Positions 7,677-16,554 of a stretch of 64,000 nucleotides of DNA are shown piece after piece. Position 1 is the stretch's first letter; each line of letters opens with the position of its first letter. Position numbers and translations under genes: made by a program. The notes below the pieces were generated by a model. It searched no databases, had not been told where the DNA came from, and saw only the letters and a program-made list of their open reading frames with translations. This stretch comes from Eubacterium barkeri (GTDB lineage: Bacteria; Bacillota; Clostridia; Eubacteriales; Eubacteriaceae): the NCBI RefSeq assembly GCF_900107125.1, contig NZ_FNOU01000013.1, positions 19,226 to 83,225 of the forward strand, in the 5' to 3' direction.

Positions 7677-8425
7677 TGATTCGGATGATGTTATCAGGAG
7701 CCGGTGGCGCCATGGGCCATGTCCTCGCCCAGATTATTGACAAGGATCCGGAATGTACCGTTGTATGTGGCTATGATCGGGATGCCGTCGAGGCAGATTT
7801 CCCGGTTTTTACGGATTTAGAGGACTGTGACGTTCCAGCGGATGTCATCATTGATTTTTCCCATTTTTCAGCCTTTCCTAAAATCTTTGGGTATGCAGTA
7901 AGGACAAAGACCCCCATCGTCCTGGCGACGACGGGCCTTTCGGAAGAAGATATGGTACAAATTAAAGAAGGGGCAGCGACGCTCCCGGTCTTTAAAACCG
8001 CCAATATGTCCCTGGGCATCAATGTCCTCGCCCGGGCATTAAAGGAACTTGCTGGCACCCTGGAGTCTGGCTTCGATATTGAAATTATTGAAAAGCACCA
8101 TAATAAAAAGGTGGATGCCCCTAGTGGGACGGCGCTGCTGCTGGCCGATGCAGTGAATGCCGGACTTCAGGAAAAAAAGGAATATACCTATGGCCGCCAG
8201 GGGCTTGACTGCAAACGACAGCCCGGTGAAATGGGAATCCATGCTATTCGTGGTGGGACCATCCCTGGGGAGCATACGGTGATCTTTGCCGGCAACGATG
8301 AAATAATTGAATTCAAGCACACGGCTTTATCCAAAAAAGTATTTGCCAATGGTGCAGTGGAGGCCGCTAAATTTTTAGTGGGCAAAACCCCGGGACTTTA
8401 TGCGATGGATGATGTTCTGGCTTAG
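7676..8425 (+). CDS. dapB: 4-hydroxy-tetrahydrodipicolinate reductase
   Basis: Reduces the DapA product to tetrahydrodipicolinate. 249 aa. N-terminal Rossmann motif SGAGGAMGH, and the DapB signature [18 protein letters not shown] with the catalytic His pair and the Lys. The start overlaps the dapA stop (CTGATGA), implying translational coupling. Confidence 0.96.
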   Translation: MIRMMLSGAGGAMGHVLAQIIDKDPECTVVCGYDRDAVEADFPVFTDLEDCDVPADVIIDFSHFSAFPKIFGYAVRTKTPIVLATTGLSEEDMVQIKEGAATLPVFKTANMSLGINVLARALKELAGTLESGFDIEIIEKHHNKKVDAPSGTALLLADAVNAGLQEKKEYTYGRQGLDCKRQPGEMGIHAIRGGTIPGEHTVIFAGNDEIIEFKHTALSKKVFANGAVEAAKFLVGKTPGLYAMDDVLA

Positions 8426-8444
8426 ACGAAATAGTGGAGGAAAG

Positions 8445-9176
8445 ATGACCAACGAAGCATTAAAAGAACAATTTGATTTAAAAAATCCCTATGAGATTGC
8501 GAAGTATATTAAGGCTGTGGAAAAAACCACACCGGTAAAGGCTTTTATCAAGGGATATTTACGTCGGAAGGATTTAGAAGGGATGAACTATTTTGGGGAT
8601 CCCTCGGCGTGCATCATTTTAGGTGAAGCGGCAGAAATCGGCACATTAATTGAAGAAAAGGCAGCGTCGATTTCTTTCTGTAAAGTTGAGTATGATCGTC
8701 GTAATTCGGCCATCCCCCTGTTGGATTTAACAGAGGTCGATGCTCGGATTGAGCCCGGTGCCTTTATTCGGGAGGGTGTCCATATTGGAAAGAATGCCGT
8801 CGTCATGATGGGGGCAGTCATTAACATTGGCGCAGAAATTGGAGATGGCTCCATGATTGATATGAATGCAGTCCTGGGGGCCCGGGCCAAGGTTGGCAGG
8901 AACTGTCACGTTGGAGCTGGTGCCGTATTGGCAGGAGTGTTAGAGCCTCCCTCCAAGGAGCCGGTAGCGGTGGGTGACGGTGTTGTCATTGGTGCCAATG
9001 CCGTTATTTTGGAAGGCGTTCAGATTGGTGAAAACGCGGTGGTTGCAGCAGGGGCTGTGGTGACTCAGGATGTGCCGGCCGGAGTGGTTGTAGCAGGGAG
9101 CCCGGCCAAGGTTATGAAAGAGAAAGATGAAAAAACAGAGGGCAAAACAGAGCTTCTGGATGATTTAAGGGGATAA
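8445..9176 (+). CDS. dapH: Tetrahydrodipicolinate N-acetyltransferase
   Basis: Transfers acetyl from acetyl-CoA to tetrahydrodipicolinate, so this organism uses the N-acetyl branch of diaminopimelate synthesis. 243 aa. The N-terminal domain carries [12 protein letters not shown], followed by a left-handed beta-helix of hexapeptide repeats with [23 protein letters not shown] and [12 protein letters not shown], the last typical of DapH rather than succinyl-type DapD. GGAGG precedes the ATG at 8445; the longer frame from 8400 overlaps dapB. The later enzymes (aminotransferase, deacetylase, dapF, lysA) are not in the window. Confidence 0.95.
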   Translation: MTNEALKEQFDLKNPYEIAKYIKAVEKTTPVKAFIKGYLRRKDLEGMNYFGDPSACIILGEAAEIGTLIEEKAASISFCKVEYDRRNSAIPLLDLTEVDARIEPGAFIREGVHIGKNAVVMMGAVINIGAEIGDGSMIDMNAVLGARAKVGRNCHVGAGAVLAGVLEPPSKEPVAVGDGVVIGANAVILEGVQIGENAVVAAGAVVTQDVPAGVVVAGSPAKVMKEKDEKTEGKTELLDDLRG

Positions 9177-9184
9177 TAAAAGGT

Positions 9185-10387
9185 ATGGGTACGATTGTTC
9201 AAAAATACGGCGGAACGTCCATGGGGTCTATTGAGCGAATTCAAAACGTCGCCCGTCGTGTCATTGCAAAAAAAGAAAAGGGCAACCGGATGGTCGTGGT
9301 TGTCTCTGCCATGGGAAAGAAAACCGATGAGCTGGTGAAGATGGCCTACGAAATCAATGAGCATCCGCCAAAGCGTGAGCTGGATATGCTCTTGGCCACA
9401 GGGGAGCAGGTGTCGATCTCCATGTTGTCCATGGCCCTTGACGAAATGGGATACGATGCCATTTCCTTTACGGGCCCCCAGATTGGGGTGCGCACCATGG
9501 GACATCATGGGAAATCCCGGATTATGGATATCGATCGGACGAAGATTGATGAAGCCTTAGATGAAGGAAAAATCGTCATTGTCGCAGGATTCCAGGGCGT
9601 GAATGAAAATGATGATATTACCACCCTTGGCCGGGGAGGCTCGGACACCAGCGCAGTGGCTCTATCCTGCGTATTAGAGTGCCCATGTGAAATTTACACC
9701 GATGTTGATGGCATATACGGTGTCGATCCCCGCATTGTCCCCAATGCGAAAAAGCTGGATTTTGTCAGCTTTGATGAAATGTTGGAAATGGCCAGTTTAG
9801 GTGCTGGGGTCATGCATACCCGAGCCATTGAGCTTGGCAGTAAATACGATGCCAATATTTATGTGGCTTCCAGCATCAATGAAGTTCCAGGAACCCTTAT
9901 TCATCGCGGGAAGGGTGAATTTACAAAAGAAATTACTGGGATGGCCATCGATCACGATGAGTTAATGGTTTCCCTTAAAAATGTTCCCTTTGATATGAAT
10001 GTGACGGCCCAGTTCTTTTCGACCTTAGCCAAAGAGAGTATCAATATCGACATGATCAGCCAGACCTCACCGGTTTCCGGGGCCATTAATATCTCCTTCT
10101 CCGCACCGGTGGAGGATTTGCCGGAGATGAGTCGGATTCTCGATACGTTTAAAGAAACCTACCCCCAGGTGGAAATTGCGGTGGATCAGGATGTCACGAA
10201 GTTATCTGTCGTTGGCATCGGTATGCGCAGTGAGTGCGGTGTAGCGGCTAAATTCTTTAAGGTCTTGTCGGATTTGGATTTTCCCATTTTAATGATTACA
10301 ACTTCGGAAATCCGAATATCTTGTATGATTCCCGTCTCTGCTGAAAAACGTGCGGTCCAGGCAACAGCGGAAGCATTCGACTTATAG
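9185..10387 (+). CDS. lysC: Aspartate kinase
   Basis: Phosphorylates aspartate, the first step of the pathway. 400 aa. The kinase domain begins with VQKYGGTSMG and includes LATGEQVS, LGRGGSDTSA and YTDVDGIYGVDPR. Two C-terminal ACT domains (about 263-400) should bind the feedback amino acid. Monofunctional, of the usual size. Lysine control is implied at two levels: riboswitch and ACT. The next gene repeats its ACT-ACT part. Confidence 0.96.
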   Translation: MGTIVQKYGGTSMGSIERIQNVARRVIAKKEKGNRMVVVVSAMGKKTDELVKMAYEINEHPPKRELDMLLATGEQVSISMLSMALDEMGYDAISFTGPQIGVRTMGHHGKSRIMDIDRTKIDEALDEGKIVIVAGFQGVNENDDITTLGRGGSDTSAVALSCVLECPCEIYTDVDGIYGVDPRIVPNAKKLDFVSFDEMLEMASLGAGVMHTRAIELGSKYDANIYVASSINEVPGTLIHRGKGEFTKEITGMAIDHDELMVSLKNVPFDMNVTAQFFSTLAKESINIDMISQTSPVSGAINISFSAPVEDLPEMSRILDTFKETYPQVEIAVDQDVTKLSVVGIGMRSECGVAAKFFKVLSDLDFPILMITTSEIRISCMIPVSAEKRAVQATAEAFDL

Positions 10388-10396
10388 GAGGGCGAT

Positions 10397-10879
10397 ATGA
10401 ATACGATTATGGAAAGCCACAGTGTGGACGGTTTGTCCATCGATTGCGAGAATCTGATGATTTCCCTTAAACGGGTTCCCTTCAATAATTTTATTATGAC
10501 CCGTCTCCTTAAAGAATTGGCAGAGGCAGATGTCAATGTCGACGTTATTTCCAGGACTGCCCCAGTGAATAATGCCTTCGATGTATCCCTCATCGTTTTG
10601 GAAAAGGAGCTCCATAAGGTAAGGGATATCGCCAATACCCTGGGGGAGGAATACCCGGAGATTCAGATTAGTATTAATCAGGATATCACAAGACTCTCCC
10701 TCCACGGTATCGGTATGCGGACACAATCTGGTGTAGCGGCTAAATTCCTTCAGGTTTTTGCAGACAATGATGTCCGTGTTTTAATGATTACCACCTCAGA
10801 AATCAGTATTGCCTGTGTGGTAAAGAATGAGGATGCCCGGAAAGCAGCCAATGCCGTACGCACTGTCTTTGAACTTTAA
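10397..10879 (+). CDS. Free-standing aspartokinase-type ACT-ACT regulatory protein
   Basis: 160 aa with no catalytic domain. Nearly the whole chain aligns by eye with the C-terminal ACT pair of the upstream lysC: LMISLKRVPFNNF against LMVSLKNVPFDMN, the segment ITRLSLHGIGMRTQSGVAAK against VTKLSVVGIGMRSECGVAAK, and VLMITTSEISIAC against ILMITTSEIRISC. Length and domain order resemble the separate beta subunit of class II aspartokinases, which in Bacillus arises from an internal start inside lysC. Here it has its own gene with its own ribosome site (AGGAGGGCGAT) 9 bases after lysC. It probably forms a regulatory subunit or a competing amino-acid sensor of LysC. A terminator follows. Confidence 0.87.
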   Translation: MNTIMESHSVDGLSIDCENLMISLKRVPFNNFIMTRLLKELAEADVNVDVISRTAPVNNAFDVSLIVLEKELHKVRDIANTLGEEYPEIQISINQDITRLSLHGIGMRTQSGVAAKFLQVFADNDVRVLMITTSEISIACVVKNEDARKAANAVRTVFEL

Positions 10880-10898
10880 ATAATAAATAATAAAAAGA

Positions 10899-10940
10899 AA
10901 CCATCCATTTTGCAGATCAATGTAAAATGGATGGTTTTTT
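10899..10940 (+). terminator. Terminator of the asd-dap-lysC operon
   Basis: A 13-bp perfect stem (10899-10911 with 10924-10936, AACCATCCATTTT and its complement), a 12-base loop and a T run. Confidence 0.95.
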
Positions 10941-10961
10941 ATGGGGAAGCGATATTTTATA

Positions 10962-10990
10962 TTTACCTTTTCTTTCATTAATGATAGAAT
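10962..10990 (+). promoter_or_regulatory. Putative promoter of the L,D-transpeptidase gene
   Basis: TTTACC (10962-10967) and TAGAAT (10985-10990), 17 bases apart, 27 bases before the ATG. Confidence 0.55.
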
Positions 10991-11017
10991 AGCAAAAGAT
11001 ACGACAAAAAGGAAAAA

Positions 11018-12622
11018 ATGATGGAAGAAAAAAAAGATATACAGAATGAATTAAGCAATAAAGAAAATGAAGAATTGACGGAGATCAATGAGGCGATGGC
11101 AGAGGAAGAAGAAAATGGGCCAGAGTCCGAGGATTTTGGTGCAACCCTCAATTTGGATTACGAAGATCACGAGGAGGATCAGGAACCTTCCGGGGAAGAA
11201 ATAACCGCACAAGAGAAACCGACGCCCCAGGCAGTGACCAAAGGCACAAAGAAAAAACTGTGGATTATTCTGGGGGCAGTAGTAGCCGTTCTTCTTATAG
11301 CCTATGGCGGCGGTGTTTATTTTTATAGTAGCCACTTTTTTGCCAATACCAACATGAATGGCCTGGACGCCTCCAATAAAACCGCCACAGAGGTAGAGGC
11401 GATGATTAAGGGGAATGCGTCGGATTATACTCTCACCCTCCAGGAACGGGGAGGGAAGACTGAAACCATTACGTCTACGGCGATCAGTCTAAAATACAGT
11501 GACGCTAGTCATATTGAGGAACAGCTGGCATCCCAAAATGCCTGGGCCTGGCCAATGGCCTTTTTTAAAGGACCGGACGCCAATATGCAGGAGGCTTATA
11601 CCTATGACAAAGCGCAGCTGAATGCTGTGATTGATCAGCTTAAAGGGATTTCGAGTACAGATATTGTTGCAGCAGCCAACGCCCAACCGGTTTATGAAAA
11701 TGGAACCATTACCATTAAACAGGAAGTAGCCGGCAATCAATTAGACCGGGCTAAATTTACGGAAGCGGTGCAAAAAGCCATTGGCAGTGGGAGAACAACC
11801 CTGGATTTAGAGTCTGCGGGATGTTATACCACCCCCAAATATACGACGGAATCTGCGGAGGTTCAAAAGGCGAAAACAACCATGGAAAAATACTTAAAAT
11901 CTGTGGTGACCTATACCTTCGGTAATCAAAATGAAATATTAGATAGTGCAACCATCGGATCATGGCTGTCGGTTGATGAGAATATGAATGTCACCATTGA
12001 TCAGGAAAAGGCCAAAGCTTATCTCGCAACTTTAGGTGAAAAATACGATACCATTGGTGGCTCCCACGGCTTTACCACAAGTGGTGGCTCCCGTATCACC
12101 GTCAGCGGCGGAAGCTATGGTTGGTGCATTGATGAAGCAGCAGAATTAGAAGCATTAATTCCGATTATTGAGGCTGGGCAGCCAGTAACACGGGAGCCCG
12201 TGTACTCCTCAACGGCCTTATCCCGGGATGCGAATAATGATATTGGGAATACCTATGTGGAAATTAGCTTAGGCGGCCAGACGATGTGGCTTTATGTCAA
12301 TGGTCAGCTGGTTGTGAGCACACCGGTGGTTACCGGTTCGGTTTCCGCTGGGTATGGCACGCCCTCAGGGGTGTACGCCATCGTTTATAAAGCCACGGAT
12401 ACTGTGCTGAAGGGGGATGGATACGCGTCTCCCGTTAACTTCTGGATGCCCTTTGATACCAGCCGGGGTAATGGGATCCATGATGCAGATGGCTGGCGGA
12501 GTAGCTATGGCGGGGACATTTACTTAAGTGGGGGTTCCCATGGCTGTGTGAATACGCCCTATAGTGCAACGGCAACGATTTTTAATAATGTATCGGAAGG
12601 AACGCCCGTGGTTGTTTATTAA
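11018..12622 (+). CDS. Membrane-anchored L,D-transpeptidase (YkuD domain)
   Basis: 534 aa. Residues 1-80 are a highly acidic, Glu-rich cytoplasmic tail. A single membrane helix (about 81-103, LWIILGAVVAVLLIAYGGGV) anchors the protein, with the rest outside. The middle carries PG_binding_4-like repeats (MNGLDASNKTATEVEAMI and later), and residues about 410-534 form the YkuD catalytic domain, with the active-site His and Cys in GGSHGCVNTPYS. Such enzymes make or edit 3-3 cross-links, or attach proteins, in peptidoglycan. AAGGAAAA precedes the ATG (the next codon is also ATG). Single-gene unit between two terminators. Confidence 0.94.
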   Translation: MMEEKKDIQNELSNKENEELTEINEAMAEEEENGPESEDFGATLNLDYEDHEEDQEPSGEEITAQEKPTPQAVTKGTKKKLWIILGAVVAVLLIAYGGGVYFYSSHFFANTNMNGLDASNKTATEVEAMIKGNASDYTLTLQERGGKTETITSTAISLKYSDASHIEEQLASQNAWAWPMAFFKGPDANMQEAYTYDKAQLNAVIDQLKGISSTDIVAAANAQPVYENGTITIKQEVAGNQLDRAKFTEAVQKAIGSGRTTLDLESAGCYTTPKYTTESAEVQKAKTTMEKYLKSVVTYTFGNQNEILDSATIGSWLSVDENMNVTIDQEKAKAYLATLGEKYDTIGGSHGFTTSGGSRITVSGGSYGWCIDEAAELEALIPIIEAGQPVTREPVYSSTALSRDANNDIGNTYVEISLGGQTMWLYVNGQLVVSTPVVTGSVSAGYGTPSGVYAIVYKATDTVLKGDGYASPVNFWMPFDTSRGNGIHDADGWRSSYGGDIYLSGGSHGCVNTPYSATATIFNNVSEGTPVVVY

Positions 12623-12641
12623 CCGAGTATAAGGATAAAAT

Positions 12642-12690
12642 AAAAGGCAATCGGCTGAGGTGTAACGCTCAGCGGGATTGCCTTTTGATA
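12642..12690 (+). terminator. Bidirectional terminator
   Basis: AAAAGGCAATC (12642-12652) pairs with GATTGCCTTTT (12676-12686), with an inner GCTGAG/CTCAGC stem. The A and T runs on either side let it serve both the L,D-transpeptidase and the convergent cyclase gene. Confidence 0.92.
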
Positions 12691-12691
12691 T

Positions 12692-14737
12692 TTACCGATG
12701 CTTTTCCATTTGCTTGGAAATCTCTGGATCGATATCGGTATCCAGGGCATACTCCATTCGGCTCAGAACCCCATCCCAGGGGACCAGCTTGGCCTTCATG
12801 ATAAAGCTTTTACCGAGATGGGGATTAAAATTACGCCAGGAGATGAATTTTTCAGGATTGAGTTGATGGTTATTACAATGCGGACAAGGGCTTTTACGTC
12901 CACGCATAATTTCATAGCATTTTTTTCCAGTATAATCCACATCCCCAATGCCCGTCAGCTTCCGTCCGGCACGATTGAGATAAATTAAATCGTAATTAGA
13001 AATATTACTGATATAAACCAATTCGTCCAGCTCATCCATAAGCCATTCTTTATTCATCCAATTGGCCGATGAAGATGATTCTGCATTCATCGCCAAGCCA
13101 TAGATCGCGTATTTGTTTTTTCCGGTGCGCTTTGCATTGTACTGGGCCACATCCGCATTTTGGTAAAGATCTGAAAACAAAGTACCATGTTCAGGGAAGA
13201 ACGCAATTCCTAAAGAGCAGGATGGTTGGTACTCCCGATCGTGAGGCGTAACGTCATACAGAGGCATCTGAAGGGTTTTGCACACTTCCAGAGCCTTTTT
13301 ATGGGCAAAGTCCTCGGATGGCAGGTCAGGAAGGAAAATAGAGAATTCATCACCACCCATCCGGGCGATAAGGTCATTGTATCGAAAGCATGAACGAAGC
13401 CGCTGTGAAATCACCCGTAATACCTCATCGCCAAAGGCGTGGCCATAGGAGTCATTGACTGATTTGAAGTCGTCCAGATCAATCATTAAAAGTGCCCCTT
13501 GGCTATGTCTTTGTACGTCTGGATGGTCATACAGATAACCCGTCACCCGTTCTTCAAAAAAAGAACGGTTGTAAAGCTGGGTTAAAGCATCCAGTTGAGC
13601 CTGGGATTTTGCATGCATTTCAGCGGAAATATTCTTACTGATACCAATCGCTTTAATGGGGTTTCCGCTGTGATCCTTAATAACCCGGTATTTGATCCGT
13701 TCCCATTCATAGTTGCCATCCTGATGACGCAGGCGGACGGTTGCTTCGCTTTTTCGATTGCCGGAAATTATTTTTTGGTGTAATTGCCGGTAGGTTTCAG
13801 CAGAATCGGGATGGACAAAGCCAGAATCGATTTGCCCTTCAGGAACATTGCGCATGATTTCGGGGCCTCCGAATTGGCGCATCGAAAAGCGGGACTGCTT
13901 AATGGTGTGGGTATGAATATCATAATTCCAAATGGTATCATTGGTTTGTGCAAATGCAATTTTCAGCTGCTTTTCACTGAGTCTTAATTTAGATTCTAAA
14001 TCCTTTTGGGCGGTAATATCGATTTCGAAGCCACTGATAATGGGAAAATGATTAGAATAATCGATACCACAGCTATAATTAAACCAATGAACCAGGCCAT
14101 CCGTGCATTGAACTTGGGCCTCAAAGGTAATGGTGAGATCCTTTCTTTGGATAGCCTTAGAAATTTCTGAATGCAGATACTTGAAATCCTGGGGATATAA
14201 GTGGGAAGTAAGATTTAAAAAATCAGAATCCTCAGGATTGATGTGGTGGCGATGAGAAAAGGTGGCATTGGCATAAAGGATCGTGAAAGCATCGTCGTAA
14301 CAGATGCGAAAAACACCTCCCGGGGCCCCATTAACGATGGACTTTAGAATGTGTCCGGCCGTATCATTTTCATTTGGATCGGTAATAATCTCACAATACC
14401 CCCAAGGCTCATGATGACAATCGTACAAATAGGTCGATTGAACCTTCCATGTTTTTCCCTTCAAATTGAATAAACAGGTGTGGTGGCCCTTCTGGAGCTG
14501 TTGATAGGCGCAAAGCATGGTATCGCAGTTTTCACCATAGAGTTTTTTGCAGGGGTAACCAATGTAATCACCTGGTGGAATTTTAGAAAGAAGGGTTTGG
14601 TTAATAAATAAAACACGCTGATCTAAGTCTGCAATGAAAAGAGCGATGGGAAGGGTGTTTAAAATTTCACGGAGAAATGGGGATTGGAAATCGTTGTAAC
14701 CTGCTTTCCCGATCAATGCTGACCATTTCTTTTCCAT
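12692..14737 (-). CDS. PAS-GGDEF diguanylate cyclase, soluble, with an extra C-terminal PAS-like domain
   Basis: 681 aa, no membrane segment. Three PAS-type sensor regions (about 25-125, 130-245 and 260-375; the second and third end in PAC-like FEIDITAQKD and IGISKNIS) precede a GGDEF domain (about 380-545). The catalytic GGDEF is intact and an RxxD inhibition site (RYND) lies five residues upstream, so it should make c-di-GMP with product feedback. A fourth PAS-like domain (about 565-670) after the cyclase carries CPHCNNHQ, and the first PAS also has a Cys-rich stretch (YPCKKLYGENCDTMLC), which hints at metal, haem or redox sensing. There is no EAL domain. I start at the ATG at 14737 because GGAGG lies 8 bases upstream; the ATG at 14752 overlaps that ribosome site. 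Convergent with the transpeptidase gene. Confidence 0.93.
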   Translation of the reverse strand: MEKKWSALIGKAGYNDFQSPFLREILNTLPIALFIADLDQRVLFINQTLLSKIPPGDYIGYPCKKLYGENCDTMLCAYQQLQKGHHTCLFNLKGKTWKVQSTYLYDCHHEPWGYCEIITDPNENDTAGHILKSIVNGAPGGVFRICYDDAFTILYANATFSHRHHINPEDSDFLNLTSHLYPQDFKYLHSEISKAIQRKDLTITFEAQVQCTDGLVHWFNYSCGIDYSNHFPIISGFEIDITAQKDLESKLRLSEKQLKIAFAQTNDTIWNYDIHTHTIKQSRFSMRQFGGPEIMRNVPEGQIDSGFVHPDSAETYRQLHQKIISGNRKSEATVRLRHQDGNYEWERIKYRVIKDHSGNPIKAIGISKNISAEMHAKSQAQLDALTQLYNRSFFEERVTGYLYDHPDVQRHSQGALLMIDLDDFKSVNDSYGHAFGDEVLRVISQRLRSCFRYNDLIARMGGDEFSIFLPDLPSEDFAHKKALEVCKTLQMPLYDVTPHDREYQPSCSLGIAFFPEHGTLFSDLYQNADVAQYNAKRTGKNKYAIYGLAMNAESSSSANWMNKEWLMDELDELVYISNISNYDLIYLNRAGRKLTGIGDVDYTGKKCYEIMRGRKSPCPHCNNHQLNPEKFISWRNFNPHLGKSFIMKAKLVPWDGVLSRMEYALDTDIDPEISKQMEKHR

Positions 14738-14772
14738 TTTAAACGCCTCCATACTATTAATATAATACCTTT

Positions 14773-14801
14773 ATTCTAATCGTTTGCTGCCTTAAAATCA
14801 A
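14773..14801 (-). promoter_or_regulatory. Promoter of the diguanylate cyclase gene
   Basis: On the minus strand TTGATT (14801-14796) and TAGAAT (14778-14773), separated by 17 bases. Confidence 0.7.
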
Positions 14802-14849
14802 TGGGAAATTAATAAAACTATAAATTATCATCCAATAGGCGGGTTCCGG

Positions 14850-14878
14850 TTGACGCTTCTTTAGGATAAAGGTAAAAT
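14850..14878 (+). promoter_or_regulatory. Promoter of cysE
   Basis: TTGACG (14850-14855), 17 bases, TAAAAT (14873-14878). Transcription should start near 14885, on top of the most upstream ATG, which argues for the downstream TTG start of cysE. Confidence 0.75.
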
Positions 14879-14915
14879 ATGAACAATGTCTTGTGAAAAG
14901 AAAGCGAGGAAAGTC

Positions 14916-15854
14916 TTGAGTAGAGCATTTAATCAAAGGATCACCCAACTAACCTCTGAAATGGTTCAGAGCTATCATGGGGATGAAGCCTATATCTCCT
15001 ATTCATCGGCAGAATTACCCAGCCGAAAAGAAATCATCACGATCATCAATGAGCTGCGGGAATTATTTTACCCTCGACACTTTGGTGAACGACAATTGTA
15101 TAATTGTACAATCCAGTACTATATTGGTGATTTAATGATGTGTATCGAGGAGCGCTTGAATCGCCAAATCTATTTAGCGCTGATTCGCCAGGAGAATGGG
15201 CCTTACGATAAAAAGAAGATGGAGGAACAGGCCTCGGACATCAGCTGCCGTTTTATGGAGCGCTTGCCCCAGGTCAGAGAGTATATTACCATGGATGTCC
15301 AGGCAGCTTACGATGGAGATCCTGCCGCCGCAGATTTAGATCAAATCGTTATCTCTTACCCTGGGGTGTTTGCCATGATGGTTTATCGGGTGGCCCACGA
15401 GCTTGTCCTTTTAGGGGTTCCACTAATGCCCCGGGTGATGACTGAGTATGCCCATAGCCGGACCGGGATTGATATTAATCCCGGGGCCGACATTGGCAAG
15501 CACTTTTTTATGGATCACGGGACGGGAATTGTCATTGGAGAAACAACGGAAATCGGAGACAATGTCAAGCTTTACCAGGGGGTTACCCTGGGTGCCCTTT
15601 CGACCCGGGGGGGACAGAGCCTCCGGGGAAATAAGCGCCACCCCACCATTGAGGATAATGTCACCATTTATTCCAATGCGTCCATCCTGGGGGGAGAAAC
15701 CGTCATCGGCCACGACTCCATTATTGGCGGAAACGCCTTTATCACAAGAAGCATTCCACCCTGTTCAAAAATTAGCGTCAAGAATCCGGACTTACAATGT
15801 GAAGGGGGACAAATGGTAGAGATTACAGAGGATTTTGAATGGGCCAAGGGATGA
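14916..15854 (+). CDS. cysE: Serine O-acetyltransferase
   Basis: Makes O-acetylserine from serine and acetyl-CoA, the first step of cysteine synthesis. The C-terminal left-handed beta-helix carries the CysE signature: HSRTGIDINPGADIG, MDHGTGIVIGETTEIG and YQGVTLGALS. The long N-terminal helical part (about 175 residues) is of the longer SAT type found in anaerobes. Start choice: the frame is open from ATG 14886, but the promoter predicts a transcript starting there, and GAGGA lies 7 bases before the TTG at 14916, so I prefer the TTG (312 aa). The HD gene follows after 33 bases. Confidence 0.9.
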   Translation: MSRAFNQRITQLTSEMVQSYHGDEAYISYSSAELPSRKEIITIINELRELFYPRHFGERQLYNCTIQYYIGDLMMCIEERLNRQIYLALIRQENGPYDKKKMEEQASDISCRFMERLPQVREYITMDVQAAYDGDPAAADLDQIVISYPGVFAMMVYRVAHELVLLGVPLMPRVMTEYAHSRTGIDINPGADIGKHFFMDHGTGIVIGETTEIGDNVKLYQGVTLGALSTRGGQSLRGNKRHPTIEDNVTIYSNASILGGETVIGHDSIIGGNAFITRSIPPCSKISVKNPDLQCEGGQMVEITEDFEWAKG

Positions 15855-15887
15855 TTGCTTAGAGGAAACGAAAAGGAGGAAGAATTG

Positions 15888-16466
15888 ATGGAGCTAACAC
15901 GACAAGAGGCCATAGAATTATTGGAGGAATATAATGAAAGTGATGCGCTCATTAAGCACGCCTTGGCAGTAGAAGGTGTGATGCGCCACTATGCGAAAAA
16001 ATATGGAGAAGATGAGGCATTGTGGGGAATTGTTGGGCTACTCCACGATTTGGATTACGAAAAATATCCAGAGGAGCATTGCATCAAGGTTCAGGAGATT
16101 CTAAGAGCCCGTGGCGTTGATCCCCAAATCATTCGGGCCATTGCAAGCCATGGCTATGGCCTGTGCTGCGATATCGAACCCCAAAGTCAAATGGAGAAAA
16201 TACTCTACACGGTAGATGAATTGACGGGATTGGTCAATGCTACAGCGATTATGCGGCCATCTAAAAGCGTCATGGATCTGGGAGTAAAATCGGTGAAAAA
16301 GAAATTTAAAAGCAAAGGCTTTGCGGCAGGAGTGAACCGTGATGTGGTGCTAAAGGGCTGTGAAAATCTTGGGATAGACCTGGGCGATGTCATTGCAGAG
16401 GTTATATTAGGGATGCAGTCCGTGGCCAAGGAAATTGGATTAGAGGGGGAACCCACGGAGGAATAA
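15888..16466 (+). CDS. HD-domain (HDIG-type) hydrolase
   Basis: 192 aa predicted metal-dependent phosphohydrolase. The HD motif is in VGLLHDLDYEKYPEEH with an upstream metal ligand His in IKHALAVEGVMRHY, and a second His in ASHGYGLC, matching the small stand-alone HDIG proteins of Clostridia. The substrate is not known. AAGGAGG precedes the ATG at 15888; the longer frame from 15855 includes that site. Probably co-transcribed with cysE, with no obvious functional link. Confidence 0.85.
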   Translation: MELTRQEAIELLEEYNESDALIKHALAVEGVMRHYAKKYGEDEALWGIVGLLHDLDYEKYPEEHCIKVQEILRARGVDPQIIRAIASHGYGLCCDIEPQSQMEKILYTVDELTGLVNATAIMRPSKSVMDLGVKSVKKKFKSKGFAAGVNRDVVLKGCENLGIDLGDVIAEVILGMQSVAKEIGLEGEPTEE

Positions 16467-16492
16467 GGCAGGTAAAACTGCAAAATATTCCC

Positions 16493-16521
16493 TTGAGAAC
16501 GGGGGAGATCTGCATTACAAT
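16493..16521 (+). promoter_or_regulatory. Promoter of cobT
   Basis: TTGAGA (16493-16498), 17 bases, TACAAT (16516-16521), 33 bases before the ATG. Confidence 0.75.
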
Positions 16522-16554
16522 AGAATGAGAAAAGGATTGTAGGAGGAGAGTATT

